A stretch of 64,000 nt of DNA from Cellulosilyticum ruminicola JCM 14822 (GTDB taxonomy: Bacteria; Bacillota; Clostridia; Lachnospirales; Cellulosilyticaceae). Position 1 is the stretch's first letter. Each line of letters opens with the position of its first letter. Positions 27,701 through 34,434 of this stretch are shown here, one piece after another. Location of the stretch: assembly GCF_001311925.1 (NCBI RefSeq), contig NZ_BBCG01000012.1, positions 1 to 64,000 of the forward strand. Reading direction: 5' to 3'. A model generated the notes under the pieces. That model made no database searches and had not been told where the DNA came from. It saw only the letters and a list, made by a program, of their open reading frames with translations. Both the position numbers and the translations under genes were made by a program.

Positions 27701-29504
27701 CAGATTGCATCAACTGATTTTGCCAGAAAACATAATCTTTATACTGTACTTCAAGTGGATTTAATGCATTGCCTTTATAAAGGGTTAAAAACTCTTTAAT
27801 TAAAAGTTGTCCTGATACACCATCAGTAATAATATGATGCATGTCAATTAATAACATATGGTGCATCTCATTCATTGTTACTAAACCTACACGTATTAAA
27901 GGTGCTTTGTCTAAGATGAATGGTCTAACAAACTGATCAATACTTTCTTCAATACGCTCTTTAAATTCAATCTTCTCTACCTTAAATACTACTTCCTTTA
28001 AAATCTCTTGTACTATTTCATCATTAATTCTTATAAATTGTGTTCTAAAGATTTCATGTCTTTGAATTAATTTATTAAAGATATCTTCTATTTTTTGAGC
28101 ATCCATCTGTCCCTTAATTTCAAGCATTACTGGGGTATTATATAGTGTTTTTTCATTAGCTAATTGATGTACAACATATAACCTTTTTTGTGTACTAGAA
28201 AGTGGATAATAAGGCTGCTGTTTGACCTTAACTATTGGCGCATACTCTGTTTTATAACTAGCTCTAATATATTGAGCTTGTGCTTTTACTGTTGTATGTT
28301 TAAAAATTTCTTTAAGTGGTATTTCTATACCAAATACTTTATAAATTTTAGAGATTAATACTGTGGCTTTAAGTGATTGTCCACCTAAATTAAAGAATGA
28401 ATCTAATACACTAATTTTTTGAGCCTCTAATAACTCTTGCCATATTGTTACTAATTTTTCTTCTATTTCATCACTAGGTGCTTCATATTCACTATGCTCA
28501 TAATGATTCATTTTAGGTAAAGGTAATGCTTTCTTATCTACCTTACCATTTGGTAATTTAGGAAACGCTTCTAATTGCATAAAGCATGTAGGCACCATAT
28601 AGTCAGGTAGTGTATTGGCTAAAAATGCTTTAATTTCCTTTATTTCTATTGTCTCTTTCGCCGTATAATAAGCACATAAATAAGTCTGACCCTCTTTATC
28701 TCTATATGCACTAACTATGGTATCTTGAATATCCTTATATGTCTGTATACAGCTTTCTATTTCGCCTAATTCTACTCTGTATCCTCTTATCTTAATTTGT
28801 TCATCTATTCTGCCTCTATATAATAGCTCTCCATTCTCTGACCAACTTGCTAAATCACCCGTTCTATATAGACGTTCCTCAAAATCTTCTAATACAATAA
28901 ATTTCTCCGCTGTCAATTCTTCTGCATTATAATAACCTCTTGCTAAACCATCTCCACCAATATATATTTCTCCAGGTACACCTGTTGGTACTAATTTTTG
29001 ATGTTGGTCTAATATATAAATTTTAATATTGGCAAATGGCCTTCCTATATTAGCAATCTCTTCTGAGCGCATTCCTATATGATAAGTTGTTCCTATTGTA
29101 TTTTCTGTTGGTCCATATTCATTAATTAATACAATATCTTTATTTAATCTTTTGCTTTCTTTTAATAGCTGTGCATCAGCTTTTTCTGCTGCTAATATAA
29201 CTTTTTTAACACTTTCTAAGTCTTCTACTGTTGCATTTTCTAAAATCATCTTATACATGCTTGGTACTAGACTCATCTGTGTCACTTTATGTCTTTTAAT
29301 AATATCTGGTATAAGATGATAACTTTTTCTCTTTTCTTCATTTAATAAAACAAGGCTGCCACCAGATAGTAAACTCGAATATAAATTAGCACCAAATCCA
29401 TCAAATGAAGGTGAGATAAGTTGTAAACATCTCTCTTCCTCGCTGATATTATATTGCTTGTTTCTACTTTGAATATAATTTACTACACTTCTATGCTCAA
29501 TCAT
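15477..29504 (-). CDS. NRPS B, part 3: A3 core, modules 4-7 (Val, Lys, Glu, unknown) and start of C8
   Basis: This 4675-residue frame is the middle of NRPS B. It opens within A3 just after the P-loop-like A3 motif (MIEHRSVVNYI), so the Met is internal. Domains by residue: A3 to about 330 (pocket DGASIAEIG); T3 about 375 with GGQSL; C4-A4-T4 about 431-1415 (pocket DAFWLGGTF, Val); C5-A5-T5 about 1466-2445 (DAESIGTVC, Lys, one change from the bacitracin Lys code); C6-A6-T6 about 2499-3490 (DAKDLGVDV, Glu-like); C7-A7-T7 about 3542-4530 (DGSSVAEIT, unassigned); C8 from about 4581. Every C domain keeps HHxxxDG. The frame stops at TAG after TREK, and one base is missing there relative to the next piece. 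Confidence 0.93.
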   Translation of the reverse strand: MIEHRSVVNYIQSRNKQYNISEEERCLQLISPSFDGFGANLYSSLLSGGSLVLLNEEKRKSYHLIPDIIKRHKVTQMSLVPSMYKMILENATVEDLESVKKVILAAEKADAQLLKESKRLNKDIVLINEYGPTENTIGTTYHIGMRSEEIANIGRPFANIKIYILDQHQKLVPTGVPGEIYIGGDGLARGYYNAEELTAEKFIVLEDFEERLYRTGDLASWSENGELLYRGRIDEQIKIRGYRVELGEIESCIQTYKDIQDTIVSAYRDKEGQTYLCAYYTAKETIEIKEIKAFLANTLPDYMVPTCFMQLEAFPKLPNGKVDKKALPLPKMNHYEHSEYEAPSDEIEEKLVTIWQELLEAQKISVLDSFFNLGGQSLKATVLISKIYKVFGIEIPLKEIFKHTTVKAQAQYIRASYKTEYAPIVKVKQQPYYPLSSTQKRLYVVHQLANEKTLYNTPVMLEIKGQMDAQKIEDIFNKLIQRHEIFRTQFIRINDEIVQEILKEVVFKVEKIEFKERIEESIDQFVRPFILDKAPLIRVGLVTMNEMHHMLLIDMHHIITDGVSGQLLIKEFLTLYKGNALNPLEVQYKDYVFWQNQLMQSEKFKEEENYWLEVFKGELPVLNLQTDYARPQIQSFEGNSIEFKLSPELTRSLKALARDTECTLYMLLLAAYNVLLYKYTNQEDFIIGTPIAGRTHVDSQEMLGVFVNTLAMRFYPSGSKSFKTFLEEVKKMTLEAYAHQDYQLEDLIDKLQVQRDLGRNPLFDTLFTVQNISADNQFIVENQEFNIVDMLATTSKFDLNLTVTEEETLVVTIEYCTKLFKKESIKRLYRHFVNILNSIVIDKEVSLDNITMLSTQEENQIVYEFNDTKTSYESEKGLIEVFEEQVLRTPQSIALVYNNESLTYETLAQKVDQLARILSQYDIQKDELIGLMVPRSIEMIIGMLAILKVGGAYLPIDYKYPAERINYMLKDSHARILLSNDALESDIQFEGITLPLKLEKIQEMPQSLRTNLSVNAGNDLAYIMYTSGSTGKPKGVMVTQKNVMRLVKNTNYIKFEPGSSILQTGAIVFDASTFEVWGALLNGLTLYLVDEAVLLNAKRLEQAIRMYKINILWLTSPLFNQLVQQNARMFETLDYLLVGGDVLSYKHISAVREACPGVQIINGYGPTENTTFSTCYPINHLDAQSIPIGKPISNSMAYVVNHLGALQAIGIPGELWVGGDGVARGYLNQADLTKEKFVENPFGLGKLYKTGDLVKWDTEGNLIFLGRIDNQVKIRGFRIEIGEIERALLAIAYIQEAVIKVIGNSSSEKYLCAYIVSNETIDISKLRTCLLEKLPEYMLPTQYIQLPALPLNQNGKVDQSLLPQPSDEVVIQKNHISPSNEIEEKLVEIWQELLGIMPIGVEDNFFELGGHSLKATTLMAQVQRAFNVEITLQQIFKTPTIRQLAKVIAVSYKKGYTPIEAAEKQEYYPVSSAQKRMYILRSLEDEDNINYNIPGILLIEGNLDVQRVEEIFKELVNRHEILRTSFEVIDGQVYQKVNESVTVKVEYTAANDLSIEEVVKSSIYPFKLEEAPLIRVKLIKLDVQKHLLVYDMHHIISDGVSLGIIAREFTKLYNNETLETIKLHYKDYAVWQNKMINSEMMKEQETYWLNQFAGELPVLNLKTDYNRPSIQSTEGKTFRVEVDEETTIKLKQLAQETGATLYMLLLAAYNVLIYKYTGQEDIIIGSPIAGRSQADLEQMVGMFVNTLAMRSFPEGKKTFIEFLMEVKENALMAYAHQDYQFEELIDKLNLKRDMSRNPLFDCMFSLQNMAEDIPSQMGDVAITPISFDLNQAKFDLSIDANEIGTKIEFLFQYCTKLFKEETIYRMANHYNNILKSIAENSHTMIAEIQMLSQVEQKQVLVDFNLTQIQNRRTLLAHELVKKQAIVTPDKVAVISESQTLTYKELDEKAEIIASWLTYSGIKAEDVVGILVERSTNMIASLLAVLKVGATYLPIDPDYPLQRIAYMISDSNCKLVLTQKQLKNKMNQEIKSLYVDELKTGCRTHYNAHIEVLPEQAAYIIYTSGSTGKPKGVVVEHRNLLFYINAFLNEFMINAEDRMLQQASFCFDAFVEEVYPALVSGASIVIPTKEAIKDITQLMKFIAHYKVSMISCSPLLLNEFNKQGGCKSIHTYISGGDVLKYHYIDNLLKHAVVYNTYGPTESTVCVTYHRCHLQDAVNIPIGKPIADTEVYILDRNKQLCAIGVPGQICVAGKGVTRGYIHALELTQEKYQSNHLITNRKGYERIYYTGDLGRWLPDGNIEFLGRMDEQVKIRGYRIELGEIEKRLMEIKGIEQSVVIPVNEDTLCAYIVMNDMLKVSDIKKQLAENLPDYMIPSAYVKLDEIPSNSNGKVDKKALPNLLADHYIGQEYIAPENEIEEKLVAIWQEVLEIQQIGIQDNFFEIGGHSLKATILASKLSKTFNIKVALSTIFTCQTIKQLAEYIQGARKQAFEAITPIEKQAYYPVSSAQKRLYIIEHLTAANMAYHIPYAVQIKGNLNQEQFEWAFKQLIERHEPLRTSFETKEGVPVQIIHDQVSIPITKIKARKEDLAQITKEFMKPFDLAIAPLVRVSMIEIETDVHILLLDMHHIIIDGLSIDILVQEWLQLYQGIVLSPLAIQYKDFTVWQNSQFGLAQMMAQERFWLQNLKGELPILNLEADFERPQEKTMAGDNLEFTCDKKLVEALKDLSKQTGCTTYMLLLAAYNILLARYSDQEDIIVGTPIAGRRHADLGQMLGMFVNTLAIRNNLAPHKTIKTFLEEIRQNTINAFENQDYQFEELVNKLDIKRTLDRNPIFDVFFSYEKVTHQLDEDSELQLTKLDYLQNVLSKFDLTLHIYEDDKEMEFALTYSTQLFKKETIQKMSRHFINILSALVSDINRRIKDIEIVTSEEKQMLLNHAMCEQMKYPIERTIADLFDEEVQKHPHTMAISYNNQSLTYKALQLKANAVAQLLKDEGIKVNQTVVLLMPRSLEMIIGILGILKIGGTYVPIDPEYPKERIRYILEDSKAELLLKVSNVEKATLLEEYKVMDIDLAQLKDVEDSFKGAQEALAYMIYTSGTSGMPKGVMIAQSNVVNLVYGLNERIYKQYDQTLNISLISPYVFDASIKQIFAALLLGHSLCIASNEARFDGKELLRFYVENNIDISDGTPLHLQLIMLAAQSINEPIKVKRFLIGGEALPVGTLQKWYQMKVLKASKITNVYGPTECCDVSTTYTVEPNILEKMHQLPIGKALPNVEIYILRNDQLVPTLCQGEICIGGLGVGKGYNHLPEMTKESFVPHPFKEGEKLYRTGDLGKWGVDGNISYLGRIDHQVKIRGYRIELSEIEKCLTNMGEIKEAVVAAIEQTDKEKVLCAYIVSETALDIQEIKAYIMQYLPDYMIPTFYIQIPNIPLTLNGKTDYKALPKPSEANKISRTYVAPENDIEEKLVIIWKELLETSQISTQDNFFELGGHSLKATLLINKIQEVFDVKLSLRVVFKAPTIQQLALEIMHAQKEEYTAAGQVQKQAYYPLSTMQKRLYVLEQFEGVNTNYHIPMIFTLKGEVNLKHLEESFKQLIARHEALRTHFELVEGEVVQVIEDEVQFDLVYWEKLEGTIEACMNDFIKPFELNKAPLLRVGVIRLVENEYLLMVDIHHLVTDGFSNKKLIEEFGALYEGENLKPVGLQYKDYAVWENQQVGQSAFKAAEDYWHEIFKGTLPVLDMPLDYARPQVQSFEGDLYNFSVDANLTKQLMDLAQKNNSTLYMVLLASYYILLAKYTLQEDCIVGLPVAGRNRAEYSETVGMFVNTLALRNYPTGNKLFKTFLNEVKESTLGALEHQNYPIELLIEKLNLSRDLSRNPLFDTVFTLQNIDSQKEIQLSGIQLKSYEHKRKESKLDFSLIATMQEEEIQFVFEYCTALYSETTIKRFAKSYIQILKKVIENEDLEISKIDVLQVEEKHKLLEEFNPIIQSKNKYATLTSMFKEVATKYANHVAVKYDKDKITYEALDKQSNTLAAYLKELGICKNCIVGMIVENSIEMIVGLLAILKAGGAYLPIDPSYPLERKQYMLRDSHVKVLLTQKQFKDELSFEGEVVDIELPLKVQQSNIRVEDSNIGEDLAYVIYTSGTTGLPKGVMVTHQGVSNYIAWRIRNYELGTEDTTLQLLSYAFDGFGSNCYGSLLSGGTLILMPQDKVKDYSYVVESIKYYKVTHMSLVPSMYEAILAWSTKEDIQTLRCIVLAAEKASVKLIQTSKCINPNIKLVNEYGPTENSITTTAYVNFDEQHVESIGKPIDNHQVYILDAYKQLVPFNVAGEIYVSGIGLAKGYIGQEALTHQKFINNPFIPGQLMYRTGDRAKWLPDGTLQFLGRLDEQVKIRGYRIELSEIERQIANIAGVKQVVVTVIETNIGEKEIVAYIVGEQVLQKQEIIKQLTHYLPQYMIPSYFINLEYIPLNSNGKVDYKALVKPCANDKLKVEYIPPENAIEEKLAVIWEEILGIEQVGVEDEFFEIGGHSLKATLLMAKIHQMFNYKITLAEIFTHTTIRKQAELIIRSDRKVQETEIIPLAEKAEFYPMSPMQKRMYILSQMDRESTYYNMPSAYKIKQLDIAQLETAFTKLIMRHEILRTKFYTKDNAFVQEVCEDVAFKMQTEDLSELTSSTLTREK
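15762..18879 (-). other. NRPS B module 7: C-A-T, substrate unresolved
   Basis: The pocket D-G-S-S-V-A-E-I-T is a close relative of module 3, so the two modules probably use the same or similar residues. The C domain has HHLVTDG. Confidence 0.7.
18880..22007 (-). other. NRPS B module 6: C-A(Glu-like)-T
   Basis: The pocket reads D-A-K-D-L-G-V-D-V. The first seven positions equal the Glu code DAKDLGVVD, but the last two are exchanged (YGPTECCDVS). Lys239 suits an acidic side chain. The A3 motif is YTSGTSGMPKG. Confidence 0.72.
22008..25106 (-). other. NRPS B module 5: C-A(Lys or related diamino acid)-T
   Basis: The pocket D-A-E-S-I-G-T-V-C differs from the bacitracin Lys code (DAESIGSVC) only at position 322. 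Glu239 can hold a side-chain amine. This is the only visible module with a clearly basic-residue pocket, so it is also the best local candidate for diaminobutyrate. Confidence 0.82.
25107..28212 (-). other. NRPS B module 4: C-A(Val)-T
   Basis: The pocket D-A-F-W-L-G-G-T-F is the Val code, and the framing IVFDASTFEVWGALLNG matches the two Val modules of NRPS A. Confidence 0.88.
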
Positions 29505-31314
29505 TACACCTTTAGGTCTTCCAGTTGAACCAGAGGTATAAATAACGTATGCCAGTGTTGTATCTGAAATATTACGCTCTAAGTTTCATAATTATCACTT
29601 AGTAAAGAGGCATCAGATACGTTAATCCTCTTACCTGTATAACAATCTATCTGATTTGTTGTGCTATTCGTAATAAGTAACTGTACACCACTATTTTCTA
29701 ATATATATTCTATTCTGTTTAATGGATATGTAGGGTCTATCGGTAAATAAGCTCCACCTGCTTTTAAAATACCTAGGAATGTTGCGACCAATTCTATAGA
29801 AGTTTCTAACATTACCCCTACAACTTCTTTAGGTTGAATTCCCTCTTTTATGAGACTATGGGCAATTTGATTGGCTTTTTTATTAAGGGCTTCATAAGTT
29901 ACGTGATTTCCATCATTAATTAATGCAATCGCATGAGGTTGTTTCTGCACTTGTTGTTCAAAAATTCTATGTATTGTTTCTTGTGAACCTATCATTTGAC
30001 TTGATTGACTAAACGTTTGTAAAATCTCTACTTGCTCTTCTTCTGTCATCATTGAATACTTGTCTAAAGTTTGGTCTGGATTATTCAATAGTTGTTTCAA
30101 TAAGACTTCATAATGACTTAACATCTTTTGAATTGTTTCTTCTTTGAAAAGACCAGTACAGTATTGTATACCTAAAGTTATATCTTGCTGCGTTTCTAAC
30201 ACTTGTAATGTTATATCAAATTTAGAAACCGTATCATCAAATTTATATTCCCTAACTTTAAGGCCTTCTAAATCAATTACTGCATCATCTATATTTTGCA
30301 TGACAAACATTGTATCAAATAATGGATTATGGCTTAGCTCCTTATTTAAACCTAACTTTTCAATAAGATATTCTAAAGGATAGTCTTGATGTTCGAATGC
30401 TTCTAATGTATTTTGTACAACGTCTTTCAAGAAATTTCTAAAAGTCATTTGATATGTCACTTGATTCTTAAGTGCTAATGTATTGACAAACATACCCATT
30501 ATGTCTTGTACATCTTTATGATTACGCCCTGCTATAGGTGAGCCAATAACAAATGATTCTTGACCTGTATATTTATATAATAAAATATTATAGGTTGCTA
30601 GTAGAATCATATAATAAGTCGCACCTGTTGCTTCTTGTAACTGTTTTAAGCTATTTACCACTTCTTGATTTAATTTATGATAAACTGTTTTCCCTTCAAA
30701 TTGTCTTACAACCTTTCTAGGATAATCTGTAGGAAAACTCAAAATAGGAATATCATCTTTAAACTGTTCCAACCAGTAACGTTCTTGTTGTTCTAATTTT
30801 AAATGATATTGCTCACTTACTTGCCACATTGCATAATCTTTGTATTGTATTTTAGGCTGTGGCAATATTTCATTCTTATAATACTTGATAAATTGTTCAA
30901 TAAATAGCTTAGTAGAAATACCATCTGAAATAATATGATGCATGTCATAGCATAATATGCTCTTATTAGGTGCTAATTGAATTAATTGCACTCTCAATAA
31001 TGGTGCTTGAGATAAATCAAAAGGTTTAATAAACTCCTTCATATACGTGGTAATATCATCTGTATTCCCCTTTTGAATTTCTACTTTAAAAGATACTTCA
31101 GGATTTACCTTCTGCATAATCTTGCCATCTACTATTTCAAAGCTTGTCCTTAATATTTCGTTTCTTTCAATGACAGCTTCAAATGCATGGGTAATCTTTG
31201 ACTCATCTAATTCGCCTTCTATAATTAAGGCGCCCGGCATATTATAATTTGTACTTTCTGGCTCCATTTGATTTAACATATACATTCTATTTTGAGCAAA
31301 TGAAACATCATAAT
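28213..31314 (-). other. NRPS B module 3: C-A-T, substrate unresolved
   Basis: The pocket is D-G-A-S-I-A-E-I-G. The framing FDGFGANLY / LVPSMY / LAAEKA / NEYGPTEN is shared with module 7. It resembles the DGTITAEVA Tyr code at D, G, A and E only. The carrier domain has GGQSL instead of GGHSL. Confidence 0.7.
29579..31285 (-). CDS. NRPS B, part 2: C3 and N-terminal half of A3
   Basis: This 568-residue frame holds C3 (HHIISDG at 116-122, MGMFVNTLAL, DLEGLKV region) and the first half of A3 up to the segment before the YTSGSTG motif. It ends at TAG after NYET. Adding one A in the AAA run on the coding strand (TTT at 29584-29586, + strand) restores NLERNISDTTLAYVIYTSG and joins it to the next piece. 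Upstream of the Met, the frame is open to about 31398 and encodes SPTIQGLAQ, the end of T2, so this Met is also internal. No ribosome site is present. It is part of one NRPS polypeptide. Confidence 0.9.
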   Translation of the reverse strand: MYMLNQMEPESTNYNMPGALIIEGELDESKITHAFEAVIERNEILRTSFEIVDGKIMQKVNPEVSFKVEIQKGNTDDITTYMKEFIKPFDLSQAPLLRVQLIQLAPNKSILCYDMHHIISDGISTKLFIEQFIKYYKNEILPQPKIQYKDYAMWQVSEQYHLKLEQQERYWLEQFKDDIPILSFPTDYPRKVVRQFEGKTVYHKLNQEVVNSLKQLQEATGATYYMILLATYNILLYKYTGQESFVIGSPIAGRNHKDVQDIMGMFVNTLALKNQVTYQMTFRNFLKDVVQNTLEAFEHQDYPLEYLIEKLGLNKELSHNPLFDTMFVMQNIDDAVIDLEGLKVREYKFDDTVSKFDITLQVLETQQDITLGIQYCTGLFKEETIQKMLSHYEVLLKQLLNNPDQTLDKYSMMTEEEQVEILQTFSQSSQMIGSQETIHRIFEQQVQKQPHAIALINDGNHVTYEALNKKANQIAHSLIKEGIQPKEVVGVMLETSIELVATFLGILKAGGAYLPIDPTYPLNRIEYILENSGVQLLITNSTTNQIDCYTGKRINVSDASLLSDNYET

Positions 31315-34300
31315 ATGGCCTTTCTAATGCTTTTTCAATATTGTCACACTGTGCTTGTGTGCCTTGAATAATTTGTGCTAAGCCCTGAATAGTAGGACTT
31401 TTGAAAGACTTCTTTCAAAGTAACTTCTTTGTTCAATTTACTATTAATTGCGGCAATCATCATAGTCGCCTTTAATGAATGTCCACCTATTTCAAAGAAA
31501 TTATCTAATATACCTACCTTGTCTTTTCCTAAAATTTCTTCCCAAATACTTACTAATTTCTCCTCTATTTCATTAGTAGGTGCCACATAAGATTCATTGT
31601 TATATAATGCTAGATTAGGTTCTGGAAGCTTCTTTCTATCTACTTTGCCATTTGAGGTCATAGGCATCTTATCTAAGGCAATGAAATAAGCTGGAATCAT
31701 ATATTCAGGTAAATCCTTAATTAATGCTTCTCTTAATGCGGCAATGACTAAAGGACTCTCACTAATTACATAAGCACATAAATATTTTTCACCTTGTTTA
31801 TCATCTTTTGCAATTACGACAGCTTCTTTAATGGTTGGTAATTTTAAAAGTGCACCTTCTATTTCACCTAACTCAATTCTAAATCCTCTTATTTTAACTT
31901 GGTGGTCAATACGGCCCAAGTATTCCATTTCGCCATTTGGTAAAAGTCTAACTAAGTCTCCTGAACGATACATTCGCTCATACTGCTTATATGGATTTTG
32001 AACAAATTTTTGAGCTGTTAATGTTGGATTATTCATATAACCTCTACCAACACCATCTCCCCCTACACATAATTCTCCAGGTACACCTATTGGTACAAGT
32101 TTCATATTTTGATCCATAACATAAGTTGATAATGTTGGAATAGATCGTCCAATATTAGATATATTAAGCTGTATATCTTCTATTGTAATTTCTTTATAGG
32201 TAACGTGTACAGTTGTTTCTGTAATACCATACATATTAATGAGCTTGGTTTGTTGATATTTTTTTGCCCATTCACTTAGTAAAACAGGTTTTAATGCCTC
32301 TCCACCAAAAATAACATATCTTAAATTTAAATGATCTGTTTGTGAAGCTAAGCTCTGCTCTATTAAATTATAAAAAGCGGTCGGTGTCTGATTAAGTACA
32401 GTTACTTGTTGCTTAGCTAATAGCTTTAAAAATGCCCTAGTATCTTGTGCTACAATTCTAGGCACTAAAACAAGCTTGCCACCATAAAGTAAAGCCCCAT
32501 ACATTTCCCATACAGAAAAGTCAAAACAAAATGAGTGGAACATTGTCCATACATCATGTTCACTAAAATCAAATTGCATCTTGTCATTAAATAATAATCT
32601 GATTAAGTTGTGATGTTCAATCATTACACCCTTAGGCTTACCTGTCGTTCCAGAAGTATAAATAATATAAGCTAAATCAGATGGCTTATTCACATTTACT
32701 AAATTATCTGTATTCTTATCATACAGTGTTTCATCACATGCCTCTAATACAATGCCCTTATAGACAATATCCTTCATTAATTCGCCCTGTGTAATTAAAA
32801 CCTTTGCCTGACTATTTTCTAACATATAGTTAATTCTATCTGAAGGATATAATGGTTCAATTGGTAAATAGGCTCCTCCAGCTTTTAATACTGCTAAAGC
32901 TGAAATAATCATTTCCATAGAACGGTCTAACATAATTGCTACGATGTCATTTGGTTTAACACCTTTTTCTCTTAAAATGTGTGCTAAACTATTTGCTTTT
33001 TCATTAAGTATTTGATATGAAAGCTCTTTTCCCTGCATAAATAATGCAATATTTTGAGGTGTACATGCTACTTGTTGCTCAAAAACCCTTCCTATCGTTT
33101 CTTCATATGGATATACTGCCTGTGTATCATTAAATGTATATAAAAGTTCATTCTTTTCTTCAAATGAAAGAATTTCTAAATCCTTAATTAAGCAGTTAGG
33201 TACCTTAACAATTTGCTCTAATAATTGTAAATAATGCTTGAGCATACGCTGAATTGTTTCTTTTTTAAATATCTTAGAGCAATATTCCATTTCAAAATAA
33301 ATAGCTTCTTTATCTTCTTTTACTTCAAGAGATAAGAAGAACTTCGCAAATTTACTTTGAAGTTCAATAGGTGTTAACTTAAGATTATCTATTGCAAATG
33401 TCACCTCATCCATATTTTGGAGTGTAAAAACTACATCAAATAATGGATTTCTTGATAAATCTCTCTTTACTCCTATTTCATCTACTAATCGATCAAAAGG
33501 ATAATCTTGATTTGCATATGCATTTAAGGTTTCTTCTTTAACCTCTTTTAAAAAGTCACTAAAACTTTTTTCTCCACCAGGATAATTTCTAAGTGCTAAT
33601 GTATTTACAAATATTCCTACAATATCTTCAACACCTTTAATATGACGTCCTGCAATTGGTGTTCCTACAATAATGTCTTCTTGACCAGTATATTTATATA
33701 ATAAAATATTATATGCTGCCACTAAAAGCATGTATAAGGTAATGCCTTTTTCCTTAGTCAATTGATATAATTCTTCTTTTAACCCATTATGTCCTTTAAC
33801 AACAATACAATCTCCCTCAAAGCTTTGATGTCTTGGTAAAGGAAAATCAGTTGGTAAATTTAATGTTGGAATCGTTGTATCAAACTTTCTTAACCAATAT
33901 TTCTTTTGCTCATCATACATATTGGCACTTAACTTTTTGTTTTGCCAAGCTGCAAAATCTTTATATGTTAACCCCATAGCTGATAATAGTTTATTATTGT
34001 AGGCAGCCATAAAGTCTTTCATTAAAATATTAATAGAAATACCATCTGAAATAATATGATGCATATCAATAAGTAAAATATTCTTTTCCTCACTTACCTG
34101 AATAAGTGCTATACGTACTAGTGGGGTTTTATGAAGCTCAAATGGCTTAATATAACTTAAAATAATTTGCTCTGCCCTTAACTCATCTGCTTCTAAATAA
34201 TCTATTTTAGCCTCTATATGTGCTGCTATCTTTTGTTTAAGCTTACCATTAATATATTCAAAATAAGTTCTTAAAGCCTCATGCCTATCAAATAATACTT

Positions 34301-34434
34301 GAATTGCTTTTCTAAATTTATCCTGATCAATTTTACCTTTTATCCAAAATGCACCTGGCATATTATAAGCCGAACTACCTTCTTCAATACTATTTAATAT
34401 ATAAAGCCTTTCTTGTGCAGCAGATGCCTCATAA
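31315..34434 (-). other. NRPS B module 2: C-A(Thr)-T
   Basis: The pocket D-F-W-N-I-G-M-V-H is identical to the standard Thr code. The A5 motif reads YGITE in place of the usual YGPTE. The 3' boundary contains the frameshift at 31399-31402. Confidence 0.88.
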
